Below are positions 41,876 through 50,209 of a stretch of DNA of 64,000 bases, piece by piece. Location: NCBI RefSeq assembly GCF_029213205.1, contig NZ_JARGNH010000015.1:1-64000 (forward strand), read 5' to 3'. Every line of letters starts with the position of its first letter. Positions within the stretch are counted from its first letter, which is position 1. The stretch comes from Pseudooceanicola sp. Its GTDB lineage: Bacteria; Pseudomonadota; Alphaproteobacteria; Rhodobacterales; Rhodobacteraceae. The position numbers and the translations under genes are program-made. The notes under the pieces were generated by a model, which saw only the letters and a program-made list of their open reading frames with translations, was not told the DNA's origin and searched no databases.

Positions 41876-44856
41876 GGCCGCGCCACCACGAAATTCGAGG
41901 TTTCGAGCAGACTGTAATAGGGTTCCTGCCGCGCATTCGACAGGCGCACCACCTCGCGATAGACATAATCCGCCAGCCCCAACAGCCGCACCCCGTCGCT
42001 GCCGGTCGCGGCCTTGCCGCGCAGCCCCTCGAGCAGCGCATAGGTGAAAATCCCATGCCCGAGATCGCGGCGTTCGGCGGCGGTATTATTGGCGGCGGTG
42101 GCGGAAAACACCACGATCCGCGCATCGGCGGCGTCCTTTTCCAACCGCGCGTTAAAGGCTCCGGCGGCGTGGCAGGTGTCGATCAACAGCAGGCGACGGC
42201 CCTTGGCATAGCTCAGCTCCTCTTGCAGGATTTGCCAGTCAAACAGCGAGCGCAGCCGCAATTCGCCACCCCGCTGTTCGGCATCGCCGGGCATCAGGTA
42301 ATAGTTTTCGCCCAGCGTCACCCCATGCCCGGCAACGAAAACGATGGTGGTGTCCTCCGGGCCGGGCCGGGCCAGGAATTCGATCAGCGCATCCTCGACC
42401 ACCCGGTTGTCCGGCGGCTGAATCTGATCGATGGGCATCACATTGGCCAAGGCGCGGCGCAGATCCTCGGACCCGTCCAGACGCGACGGGCTGACCAGCA
42501 CCAACGTCTCGATCGCGGAATAGAGCGGCCCGGCGGTCTTGGCCAGGGTCGCCACCATCTCGACCGCGTCATGCACCGGGTAGGCCAGATCACAGGATGT
42601 GCCGTTGCAGGCCACCGGCAGCTTCGGATAATCGGCCACCCCAATCGCCGCGACGTACAGCTTGCCACGTTTTTCCGGCGCCGGGCCGCGCCGCGACGAC
42701 AGGGCGACGGCGGACCGTTCGGTGACGTATCCAAAATTATTCTCGCCGGTCACACGGATCGCGTTTTCGCCCGGCTCCAGCGGAATCTGATAGAGCTGGC
42801 GGCCCTGACCGCTGGGATCGGGATAGCGCTGTGGCGGCACCCGGCGATCATTGACCAGGATGGAATAGCCCCAGGCCTCGACCTCATCGGCACTGGCGCC
42901 CTTGATTTCCACCACCGCCAGACCCTCGGGTATGTCGATCTCTTCGGCCAGCCGCAGATCGAAGTCCGGCGGCGCCCGGGTCAGCAACGCGTCAAGCTCG
43001 CCATCCTTGCCACGCAAGTCAACTGCCGCCTGCGTCGGATCGCCGATCAGGATCGCCCGGCGCACGATTTCCGGGGAATGCAGGTGCTTTTTCAAGGCGC
43101 TGGCACTGATATACCGTGCGGCCTCGTCACGACCCCGGTTGATCCGCCAGCCGATCATCCTGTCTCCATTCGGTGACGAATGGTAATAACCTTGCGGTGT
43201 CCAGATGACCCATTCCGCACCAGCAAAAAAGAACCGGGCGATTTCGGCGCGGGTGTCGAGGTTCCACAGGATCAGGGTCTGATCGGCACTGGCGGACAGC
43301 AACCGTGCCCGCGTCTCTGAGGCGGCAAGCGCCAGGATATCGCCGGTATGGCCGACGAATTCGCCGGCAAAACGGCCGTCGGGCCCATAGGCGATCAAGG
43401 CACCATTGCCGCCGCCGCTGACCGCGCTGCCATCCGCCAGCAGGGTGACGGCGCTGTGATAATAGCCATCCACCGCCCCGCGCCGGATCGCCGCTGACGA
43501 CCCCGGTCCGGTGACGGTCAGAAGATCGCCATCAAAGCCGCCGCCGGGCGCATCAGAGATGCTCAGACGGAAATCACCCGCCGCCAACACCGCGCGCAGC
43601 GCCCCCGCCACATCGCCCTGCCCCGGCGGGCCAAAACCGCGATCCCCGACCGGCAGATCCAGCCGGGCAGAGAGCGGCGCCAACGCCTCGGGGCAGATCG
43701 TCCGCTCCGGGCAGGGGTCATCAAAACCCCAGCCGATCCAGCTGCCATCCGCCGCGATGCCCGCCGCGCTCACCATGGTGCCGCTGCCGCGCAGGATGCG
43801 GCTGGCCTTGCCGATATCGGGCTGCCAGAGGTGCAGCGCCAGGGCCCGTCCGCCGGCCGACACGACGGCACCGGATGGTAACGCGAGCAGGGCGCTGATC
43901 GGGCCATCGTGGTCGCGATAATTGCCCTGCAGCTCCACCGGGTCCAGCCGCCAAATCTCGGCCTCATGCACCCCGCCGCAGCGATAACCGCAGCCGACGA
44001 TCAACCGGTCCTGATCGACAAAGGCCAAAGCATCCGGCCGGAATGGGCGCAGCGGCAACCGCGCCAGCACTGCGCCATCTCCTGAGGCGCGGATCTCTAC
44101 CCGCCCATCCTCCCCAGCCAGGGCAAAGCGCGCACCATCAGCGCTGACCGCCAGCGCCGTCAGCGGCACATCCCAAAGCGGTTCAGCCTCCGGCGCCTCG
44201 ATTTCGGCACCGCTGACGCTGTCCCAGATCCGCAGCCCGTAATCCAGACTTACCGCCAGCAGCCGCGTGCCGCCAGCGGCATAGGCGACATGCAGCACCC
44301 TGAGGGCGGCGCTGTCCAAATCGCCGATCCGCTCCGGCGCCTCCGAAAACGGGGCCTGCCAGCGCTGCACGATGCCACCCTGCCCGGTCACCGCCAATTC
44401 GTCACGCTCCGGCGCATAGGCCAGGCTGTCGACCACCAGCGGAAACCCCTTCAGCACCCGGACAATCGACCGGCTGCCGACATCAAAGATCCGCACATCG
44501 CCGAATTCTGCATCGGGCGACAGATGCGGCCCGAAATAGCCCGCCACGGCGGCGAATTTGCCATCTGGTGACAGCGCCACGGCGTTGATCACCCCGTCCG
44601 GCCCGTCACCGGCGAACCCGCGCAGAACCACCGGCTCCGAGGCGCCGGAGAGGTCCCAGATCCGCGCTGTCTTGTCATCCGAGGCCGAGGCGACGAATCG
44701 CCCCGCCGCGTCAGTGGCCAGCGCCCGGATCACCGCGCGATGGCCACCGGTTTCCAGTTCCAGCCGGAAATCGGGCCGCTCCTGTGCCGCCAGCGGCAGC
44801 CCCAGAACGGAAATCAGCGCCGCGTTGGCTAACCATCTGTGCACTCGGGTCAACAC
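41872..44856 (-). CDS. Exported WD40-repeat protein with C-terminal caspase domain (orthocaspase, peptidase C14)
   Basis: Large exported protein of 994 residues. GTG 44856 is chosen because GCAGGAGGC precedes it and it gives a signal peptide (MLTRVHRWLANAALISVLGLPLAAQ). A WD40 beta-propeller fills about residues 30-600, with repeats such as GHRAVIRALATDAAGRFVASASDDKTARIWDL and GHTGDILALAASETRARLLSASADQTLILWNL. A linker precedes the caspase domain from about residue 731 (KLYVAAIGVADYPKL). The catalytic dyad is intact: His about 844 in VFVAGHGVTLGENYYLMP and Cys about 895 in LLIDTCHAAGAF. It is the first gene of a three-gene operon with a MEMO-CapA fusion and a MORN protein. Confidence 0.88.
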   Translation of the reverse strand: MLTRVHRWLANAALISVLGLPLAAQERPDFRLELETGGHRAVIRALATDAAGRFVASASDDKTARIWDLSGASEPVVLRGFAGDGPDGVINAVALSPDGKFAAVAGYFGPHLSPDAEFGDVRIFDVGSRSIVRVLKGFPLVVDSLAYAPERDELAVTGQGGIVQRWQAPFSEAPERIGDLDSAALRVLHVAYAAGGTRLLAVSLDYGLRIWDSVSGAEIEAPEAEPLWDVPLTALAVSADGARFALAGEDGRVEIRASGDGAVLARLPLRPFRPDALAFVDQDRLIVGCGYRCGGVHEAEIWRLDPVELQGNYRDHDGPISALLALPSGAVVSAGGRALALHLWQPDIGKASRILRGSGTMVSAAGIAADGSWIGWGFDDPCPERTICPEALAPLSARLDLPVGDRGFGPPGQGDVAGALRAVLAAGDFRLSISDAPGGGFDGDLLTVTGPGSSAAIRRGAVDGYYHSAVTLLADGSAVSGGGNGALIAYGPDGRFAGEFVGHTGDILALAASETRARLLSASADQTLILWNLDTRAEIARFFFAGAEWVIWTPQGYYHSSPNGDRMIGWRINRGRDEAARYISASALKKHLHSPEIVRRAILIGDPTQAAVDLRGKDGELDALLTRAPPDFDLRLAEEIDIPEGLAVVEIKGASADEVEAWGYSILVNDRRVPPQRYPDPSGQGRQLYQIPLEPGENAIRVTGENNFGYVTERSAVALSSRRGPAPEKRGKLYVAAIGVADYPKLPVACNGTSCDLAYPVHDAVEMVATLAKTAGPLYSAIETLVLVSPSRLDGSEDLRRALANVMPIDQIQPPDNRVVEDALIEFLARPGPEDTTIVFVAGHGVTLGENYYLMPGDAEQRGGELRLRSLFDWQILQEELSYAKGRRLLLIDTCHAAGAFNARLEKDAADARIVVFSATAANNTAAERRDLGHGIFTYALLEGLRGKAATGSDGVRLLGLADYVYREVVRLSNARQEPYYSLLETSNFVVARP

Positions 44857-45001
44857 GCCTGCCTCCTGCGGATCAAGCCAGAGGATGAGAGATATCGAGC
44901 CGCCTGTAAATGCCGCCGGTAAACGCCACAACAATCCGCCCACCCCGCCATGGTTCTGAATTCTCTGCATCGGAGTTTGTGCAACACATGACTTCCCCTA
45001 A

Positions 45002-45091
45002 CCTGAACCGCAACGAAAGGTCATCGAGGACCGCCAGGAGGCGCTTGAAGCCTTTTTCGAGAAACGCAAACCAGAATTCGGGACCCGTTGA
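45002..45091 (+). pseudogene. Remnant of an enoyl-CoA hydratase C-terminus
   Basis: The frame after TAA (44999-45001) reads 29 codons ending at TGA 45089-45091, with the tail EDRQEALEAFFEKRKPEFGTR. This ending, with EDxxEAxxAFxEKRKPxF, is diagnostic of enoyl-CoA hydratase/crotonase C-termini. No start codon or upstream body is present, so it is the truncated end of a deleted gene. It lies 3 bp before the VOC gene, which may once have been co-transcribed with it. Confidence 0.7.
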
Positions 45092-45094
45092 GCC

Positions 45095-45865
45095 ATGGCC
45101 ATTCACCTTCGTCAAATCTGCCTTGTCGCCCGACAGTTGCAGCCAACCATCGACGCCCTCACTGATGTGCTGGGGATCCCGGTGGTGTTCGTCGATCCGG
45201 CGGTCGGGCGCTATGGGCTGGAAAACACCCTGATGCTGATCGGCACCCAGTTCCTTGAGGTTGTCGCCCCGACCGAGGACGGCACCGCCGCGGGCCGGTT
45301 CATGGACCGGATCGGCGGCGATGGCGGCTATATGGTCATCACCCAATCCAGTTCGCGTGACGTGCAGGAAAGCGTGCGCGCCAATGCCGCCGCCAATGGC
45401 GTGCGGGTGGCAAATGAGCGCGACCACGGCTGGTATCGGCTGTTCCAGCTGCATCCCGGCGACATGGGCGCCTCGTTCTTTTCCGCCCCCTGGGTCGAGG
45501 GCGGCGATCCGGTCGGGCGCTGGCCGTTTGGCGGTGACCGGGTGTGGATGGACAAGCGGGATCAGTGCAAAGCAACGGCGATCACCGCCGCCGAATTGCG
45601 CGCCACCGACCCTGAGGCGCTGGCGAAGCACTGGGCCGCTGTCGCCGGGCGCGAGATGAATGTGCAGGACGGGGTGCCGGGCTATGACCTCGACAATGTG
45701 CGCATCCGTTTTGTTCCGGCCGGCGATCAGCCGCAATGCCTGGCGGCGCTGGACCTGACGGTGGATGATGTGGCGGCGACGATTGCCCGGGCCAAGGCGC
45801 GCGGCTTGCCCACCAGTGAGGACAGCGTCACCATCTGCGGCACCAGGTTCAACCTCAGCGCCTGA
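45095..45865 (+). CDS. VOC superfamily / glyoxalase-like domain protein
   Basis: Cytosolic protein of 256 residues in the glyoxalase-like (VOC) group. The first beta-alpha-beta module is HLRQICLVARQLQPTIDALTDVLGIPVVFVD, followed by LENTLMLIGTQFLEVVAPTEDGTAAGRFMDRIGGDGGYMVITQ, which contains likely metal-binding acids. The second half has a helical segment ATDPEALAKHWAAVAGREMN and ends with CGTRFNLSA. VOC proteins include dioxygenases, lyases and isomerases; no specific reaction can be named. The ATG is preceded by gene debris on one side and followed by more on the other, suggesting that it sits at a deletion or insertion scar next to the catabolic island. Confidence 0.82.
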   Translation: MAIHLRQICLVARQLQPTIDALTDVLGIPVVFVDPAVGRYGLENTLMLIGTQFLEVVAPTEDGTAAGRFMDRIGGDGGYMVITQSSSRDVQESVRANAAANGVRVANERDHGWYRLFQLHPGDMGASFFSAPWVEGGDPVGRWPFGGDRVWMDKRDQCKATAITAAELRATDPEALAKHWAAVAGREMNVQDGVPGYDLDNVRIRFVPAGDQPQCLAALDLTVDDVAATIARAKARGLPTSEDSVTICGTRFNLSA

Positions 45866-46131
45866 GGGCGACCAGACTTCGACCTCACGCTCGATCGAAC
45901 AGCTGCGGAACCGGGTGCAGAGCGGCGCCTACATGGCATTCGCCAGCGTCGGTTCGCCAAACGAGGGTCGCGGTCGCGGTGATCTCGCCGCGCCACAATC
46001 CCTGCACCTCGCGCAGCATGACCCTGATGGCCGGTCCCATCGATATGCGTGAAAGCCCGTCATCAATGACGCGCTGGGAGCGCGAGACCTATCCGGTGGC
46101 GCGCAACATGATCCTGGCGCTGGAACGGCGG
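45866..46131. pseudogene. Degenerate coding debris between the VOC gene and the Rieske gene
   Basis: Both strands show fragments that look coding but cannot form a gene. On the plus strand, 46018-46095 reads SMTLMAGPIDMRESPSSM, close to the block MTLMGGPIDxRxSPT of intracellular polyhydroxyalkanoate depolymerases, then runs into unrelated sequence. On the minus strand, 46095-45886 is open (contains GPAIRVMLREVQGLWRGE) and ends at a TGA. No start with a ribosome-binding site serves either. The region looks like the remains of one or more deleted genes; the depolymerase resemblance is short and should be treated with caution. Confidence 0.35.
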
Positions 46132-46545
46132 CTAGAGCTCGACCACCACCAGATCGGCCTCGGTGCTGACGTCATAAAGCTCAAGGTCGCCAACGGTTTC
46201 GGTATCATCGGCACTCAGCACTGACACCCCCACCGGCCGGGCGCGAAACTTGCCCGGGCGCGCACAGGCCTCACCGGTGCGAATGTCGAATTCCCAGCCA
46301 TGCCAGGGGCAGCGCAGGATTTCGCCGCGCCGCGACAGCCGATAGTCGCCGGGCCGGTCGCTGTCGACCTGCGAGATCAGGTGTCCGGCGCAGAGCGATC
46401 CACCCTGATGCGGGCAACGGTTCAGCATGCCGAACCATTCCTCACCCAGCTTGAAGATCACAATCGGACGGCCCTTGACCTCGACCAGCTTGCGGTCGGT
46501 GTCGGCGAAATCCGCAACCTTTGCGACGACGTGCTTTTCCGCCAT
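46132..46545 (-). CDS. Rieske [2Fe-2S] ferredoxin
   Basis: Small soluble electron carrier of 137 residues. The Rieske cluster motif is complete: C44-x-H46 in NRCPHQGGSL and C79-x-x-H82 in LRCPWHGWEFDIRTG. It lacks a catalytic oxygenase domain, so it is a ferredoxin component that would supply electrons to a Rieske oxygenase or a cytochrome P450. Its start overlaps the stop of the upstream amidohydrolase gene by one base (TGATG), and the ferredoxin reductase 4.5 kb downstream of the divergent block is a plausible electron donor. No oxygenase gene lies in the window. Confidence 0.9.
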   Translation of the reverse strand: MAEKHVVAKVADFADTDRKLVEVKGRPIVIFKLGEEWFGMLNRCPHQGGSLCAGHLISQVDSDRPGDYRLSRRGEILRCPWHGWEFDIRTGEACARPGKFRARPVGVSVLSADDTETVGDLELYDVSTEADLVVVEL

Positions 46546-47651
46546 CAGCTCAGCCCATAGGCTTTGAACGCGTTGTTGCGGAAGAATCCGTCGCGTTGCT
46601 CCTGTGTCAATTGCACAGGCAGCGCGCGCTTGGGATCGTCGAAATCCCAATGCGGGTAATCCGAGGCGTAAAGCACGTTTTCCCAGCCGATCCAGTCGAT
46701 GGTTTCAACCAATTGCTGGCGCTTGTCCGGCTCCTCGATCGGTTGCGAGGTCAGCCAGACATGCTCGCGGATGATCTCAGAAGGGGGCCGTTTCACATGG
46801 CTCAACTCCATCCGGTTCTTTTCCCAGATCTTGTCCAGCCGCCAGGCCAGAGACGGCAGCCAGGCGATGCCGCCCTCGACGATGATCAGCTTCATATCCG
46901 GGATCCGGTCGAACACGCCCTCATAGACCATCGACACGATCAGTGACTGGCAGCTCTGCGCATGTGCCATCATGTCCTCGATATAATAGGACGGATAGCC
47001 GCCCCCAGTCGGCGGGTTGCCACCATAGCCAAAGGCATGGACACCCACCGGCAGCCCGTTGGCCGCCGCCGCCTCATAGATCGGCCAGTATTTGCGGTGA
47101 CCCAGGGGATCGGGGGTGCGTGACAGCATCGAGATCTGGACGAAATCGTCCTTATGCGCGTGCTTTTCGATCTGGGCGACGCAATCGCTGGCATTCTCAT
47201 AGGCCATCACGATCGAGCCTTTGATCCGCGGCTCTTTCCGGGTCCAGAATTCCTGTTGCCATTCATTGATCGCCGCACAGAGCGCAACCGCCAGATCCAT
47301 GTTCTGCAACGCCTGCCCGATCCTGAGCGGGATCATCACCGCCAGATCGACATGATGCGGATCAAGGTGCTGTTCGCGAAAGAACGACAGGCTTGAGGCC
47401 GGCGGCCCGCCCTCGGGCGGATAGGAATCGCGGCGCGAGGCGCGCGGTTGGCCCTTGGGATATTGGGTGCCTCCGGCAAAGCCGATGCGCTGCGGCATGC
47501 CATAGGTTTCAATATGGTCACGCCATTTCTGTTCGAGAAACGGGAACACCTCGTCTTCCAATGAGGTCGGGTTCGGATGGACATCGCAATCGGCAATGCC
47601 GACCCGCGCCTCTTGCACCTTGGACAGGTTTGGTCTGGCTTCGACATTCAT
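46545..47651 (-). CDS. Amidohydrolase-2 family protein (ACMSD-like), 368 aa
   Basis: Cytosolic TIM-barrel metal-dependent enzyme in the amidohydrolase-2 family, which includes non-oxidative aromatic acid decarboxylases. The start of the barrel reads IADCDVHPNPTSLEDEVFPFLEQKW with metal-binding D-x-H. Further metal or active-site positions are likely in LPVGVHAFGYGG and the C-terminal ASDYPHWDFDDP (His and Asp). It pairs with a paralogue of the same family immediately upstream (4-bp overlap ATGA) and a Rieske ferredoxin immediately downstream. Substrate is unknown; the family favours carboxylated aromatic rings or lactones. It is the middle gene of a three-gene operon. Confidence 0.86.
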   Translation of the reverse strand: MNVEARPNLSKVQEARVGIADCDVHPNPTSLEDEVFPFLEQKWRDHIETYGMPQRIGFAGGTQYPKGQPRASRRDSYPPEGGPPASSLSFFREQHLDPHHVDLAVMIPLRIGQALQNMDLAVALCAAINEWQQEFWTRKEPRIKGSIVMAYENASDCVAQIEKHAHKDDFVQISMLSRTPDPLGHRKYWPIYEAAAANGLPVGVHAFGYGGNPPTGGGYPSYYIEDMMAHAQSCQSLIVSMVYEGVFDRIPDMKLIIVEGGIAWLPSLAWRLDKIWEKNRMELSHVKRPPSEIIREHVWLTSQPIEEPDKRQQLVETIDWIGWENVLYASDYPHWDFDDPKRALPVQLTQEQRDGFFRNNAFKAYGLS

Positions 47652-48748
47652 TTTGCAGCCTCGCTCAGCCGGGGATAGGTGGCCATGGGATTGTCGATCA
47701 TCATCCGCCGGATCTGGCTGTCGCTCAGACCCTCGGGCACGGCATTGTCGCCGTCAAATTGCCAATGCGGATAATCGGTGGAAAACAGCAACAGGTCCTC
47801 GGTGCCGACATGTTCCATCACCCGCGACAGCACCGCCGCATCCTGCGGCGCATCGACCGGTTGCAGGGTAAAACGGACGTTCGAAGCGACGATTTCGCGC
47901 GGCATCCGGTCGACCCAGGGGGTCAGCATCCGCAGCCCGTGCCAGTATTTGTCGAGCCGCCACAGGAATGACGGCAGCCAGGTAACGCCGCTTTCCGACA
48001 TCACGATCTTGAGGTCGGGATGGGTAGAAAACACGCCTTCGGTGATCAGGCTGGTCAGCGTTGTCTGGAAATTCACCGCATTGGCGGCGTAGTCCTGGGA
48101 ATGAAAGGTCGACCAGCCGATGCCGGTGGTCGGATGGCGATACATCGACCCGGCATGGATCGCGACAGGCAGCCCGTGTTTCTCTGCCGCCTGGTAGATC
48201 GGCCAATACATCTGATTGCCCAGCGGCCTGTCGCCCATCACCAGCAACAGCACCTGAACAAAGCGCTTGTCGCCCGCCAGCCGCTCAATCTCATCCACCG
48301 CCAATTCGGGGCTCTGCTGCGCCACCACGATCGACGACCGCAGACGCGGATCCCGGTCCAGCCATTCGCGGGCGGTGTAATCGTTCAGCCCCCGCGCAAA
48401 CCCGGCGGCCATATCGGCGTTGAACAGCAATTGCACGCCCAGCAGCGGGTTCAGGATCGCGGTGCCGACTCCGATCCCGTCCAGCAGATGTGCCTGCAAC
48501 CGCGCCAGCCCGTCGCCATCCCCTTGGCGCCAATCGGCGCGGATCGTGATCGGCGCATTGGGCGGGTAATGCACGCTCTGCAATTGCTCGATGCCGCGAT
48601 TGACCACCGATTCCGCCAGATATTCATCCAGATAGGGCATCAGCTGGGTCATCGTCGGGGCGCTGGGATGCACATCGCAATCCACCGCGCCGGGCAATAT
48701 CGCCCGCACGTCAGCGGCGCGGGTCTTTGGGTCCATCAGGGTTTCCAA
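47648..48748 (-). CDS. Amidohydrolase-2 family protein (ACMSD-like), second paralogue
   Basis: Paralogue of the adjacent gene with the same barrel start (AVDCDVHPSAPTMTQLMPYLDEYL) and end (LFSTDYPHWQFDGDN). Overall similarity is partial, so the two may have different substrates or form a heteromer. TTG 48748 is chosen as start (product METLMDPKTRAADV) because GGGAGGA is correctly spaced for it, while the in-frame ATG 48736 would lie too far from that site. The gene is the first of the minus-strand operon and is divergent from the carboxymuconolactone decarboxylase-like gene across 163 bp, which contains a palindromic operator candidate. Confidence 0.85.
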   Translation of the reverse strand: METLMDPKTRAADVRAILPGAVDCDVHPSAPTMTQLMPYLDEYLAESVVNRGIEQLQSVHYPPNAPITIRADWRQGDGDGLARLQAHLLDGIGVGTAILNPLLGVQLLFNADMAAGFARGLNDYTAREWLDRDPRLRSSIVVAQQSPELAVDEIERLAGDKRFVQVLLLVMGDRPLGNQMYWPIYQAAEKHGLPVAIHAGSMYRHPTTGIGWSTFHSQDYAANAVNFQTTLTSLITEGVFSTHPDLKIVMSESGVTWLPSFLWRLDKYWHGLRMLTPWVDRMPREIVASNVRFTLQPVDAPQDAAVLSRVMEHVGTEDLLLFSTDYPHWQFDGDNAVPEGLSDSQIRRMMIDNPMATYPRLSEAAK

Positions 48749-48868
48749 CGGGTCCTCCCTTGATCGTCGCCACAACCATACCAGTCTGGACGCCATTTCT
48801 CACCAAGAATACCATGATATGCAGATATACGATGAACTGCCGCCGAGGTGGCTTGCAACTTGCCGGGA

Positions 48869-48890
48869 TTCGCGGCCACTTTGCCGCGAA
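48869..48890. promoter_or_regulatory. Palindromic operator candidate in the divergent catabolic promoter
   Basis: TTCGCGGC (48869-48876) and GCCGCGAA (48883-48890) form a perfect 8-bp inverted repeat with a 6-bp spacer. It lies 21 bp upstream of the plus-strand decarboxylase-like gene and about 120 bp from the minus-strand operon start. A direct repeat GATAT-GCA-GATAT (48816-48828) lies between the two. No regulator gene is nearby. Confidence 0.45.
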
Positions 48891-48911
48891 CACAAATGAA
48901 CGAGGGAACAG

Positions 48912-49298
48912 ATGGATCGCGAAACCTACGACAAGGGCATGAAAATCCGGCGCGCGACATTGGGCGATGCCTATGTCGACAAGGCCGTCGACGGGATGGA
49001 CGATTTCACCCGCGAGCTGCAAGAGCTGGTGACCACCTATTGCTGGGGCGAGGTCTGGGGCCGCGAAGGTCTGGATCGCAAGACCCGCTCGATCATCAAT
49101 ATCGCGATGATTTCAACGCTCAATCGCCAGCATGAGCTGGGCGCGCATGTGCGCGGCGCGCTGAACAACGGGGTCAGCCGGGACGAGATCAAGGAGGTGC
49201 TGCTGCAGGTCGGTATCTATGCCGGGGTGCCGGCGATGGTCGACAGTTTCCGCACCGCCCGCGCGGTGCTGGCCGAGATCGACAGCGAAGCGCAATGA
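48912..49298 (+). CDS. Carboxymuconolactone decarboxylase family protein (PcaC-like)
   Basis: Small cytosolic protein of 128 residues in the CMD family. PcaC decarboxylates 4-carboxymuconolactone to beta-ketoadipate enol-lactone; related members act as peroxidases. The PcaC-like core is present: TTYCWGEVWGREGLDRKTRSIINIAMISTLNRQHELGAHVRGALNNGVSRDEIKEVLLQ, with YCWGE rather than the C-x-x-C of the peroxidases. This argues for decarboxylation over redox function. ATG 48912 is preceded by GAGGG. It starts an operon with a 3-hydroxyisobutyrate dehydrogenase family gene and a lactonase-type gene, as would suit a lactone-opening pathway. Confidence 0.88.
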   Translation: MDRETYDKGMKIRRATLGDAYVDKAVDGMDDFTRELQELVTTYCWGEVWGREGLDRKTRSIINIAMISTLNRQHELGAHVRGALNNGVSRDEIKEVLLQVGIYAGVPAMVDSFRTARAVLAEIDSEAQ

Positions 49299-50203
49299 CC
49301 GTGCTGGGGTTCATCGGCATCGGCACCATGGGGGCGCCGATGGTGCATTGCCTGGCCATGGCCGGACAACGCCCTCTGCTCCAGGATGCCAGCATCGCGG
49401 CGGCGCAAGTGGCGGCGGATCGGGACGGGCTCAGCGCTGCGACCACGGCGGTCGAAGTTGGCGCCACCTGTGACCTGGTCATCCTGATGCTGCCCGACAG
49501 CGCCATTGTCCGCGATGTCTGCCTCGGCGCCGGGGGGCTGGCCGCCGCGATGGCGCCGGGCGGGGTGATCGTCGATATGTCCTCCTCCGACCCGATCGAG
49601 ACCCGCAAACTCGGCGCCGAACTGGCGGCGCGCGGATTGATCCTGCTTGACGCGCCGGTGTCCGGCGGGCTGCGCAAGGCGCGCGACGGCAGCCTGGCGA
49701 TCATGCTCGGCGGTGACGACGCGGCGGCAATGGACCGCGCCGAACCCATACTGACCAGTATGGGAAAGGTGTTTCGTGCCGGGCCGTTGGCCGCTGGTCA
49801 CGCCACCAAGGCGCTGAACAATTACGTTTCCGCCGCCGGGCTGGTTGCCGCCTGCGAGGCGGTGATCGTCGGGCGCGACTTCGGCCTCGACCCGGCGGTG
49901 CTGACCCAGATCGTCAACGCCTCGACCGGGCGCAACAACTCGACCGAAAACAAGATTGCCCAATTCGTCCTGTCCGGGGCCTTCCGCGACGCCGGATTTT
50001 CCCTCAGACTGATGACCAAGGACGTTGGCCTCGCCGCCGGCCTCGGTCAGCACACCGGCCATGACCTGCCGGGGCTTGAGGCGCTGGCAAAGATCTGGCG
50101 CGACGCTGCAGACGTGTTGGAGCCTGCCGCCGATCACACTGAAATATTTCACTTTCTCGAATCTATCGACGGGGCAAACGCGCCGGAGACCAGTCAAGGA
50201 TGA
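49295..50203 (+). CDS. NAD(P)-dependent beta-hydroxyacid dehydrogenase (HIBADH family)
   Basis: Cytosolic oxidoreductase of 302 residues. The Rossmann fold starts with VLGFIGIGTMGAPMVHCLAMAG, the substrate-binding DAPVSGGLRKARDGSLAIMLGG follows, and the catalytic Lys is in GHATKALNNY near residue 171. It is the 3-hydroxyisobutyrate/tartronate semialdehyde reductase type rather than 6-phosphogluconate dehydrogenase. The residues after the cofactor site do not define whether NAD or NADP is used. It overlaps the preceding gene by 4 bp (ATGA). In this island it probably oxidises a hydroxyacid released by the amidohydrolase or decarboxylase steps. Confidence 0.9.
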   Translation: MTVLGFIGIGTMGAPMVHCLAMAGQRPLLQDASIAAAQVAADRDGLSAATTAVEVGATCDLVILMLPDSAIVRDVCLGAGGLAAAMAPGGVIVDMSSSDPIETRKLGAELAARGLILLDAPVSGGLRKARDGSLAIMLGGDDAAAMDRAEPILTSMGKVFRAGPLAAGHATKALNNYVSAAGLVAACEAVIVGRDFGLDPAVLTQIVNASTGRNNSTENKIAQFVLSGAFRDAGFSLRLMTKDVGLAAGLGQHTGHDLPGLEALAKIWRDAADVLEPAADHTEIFHFLESIDGANAPETSQG

Positions 50204-50209
50204 ATTCCC

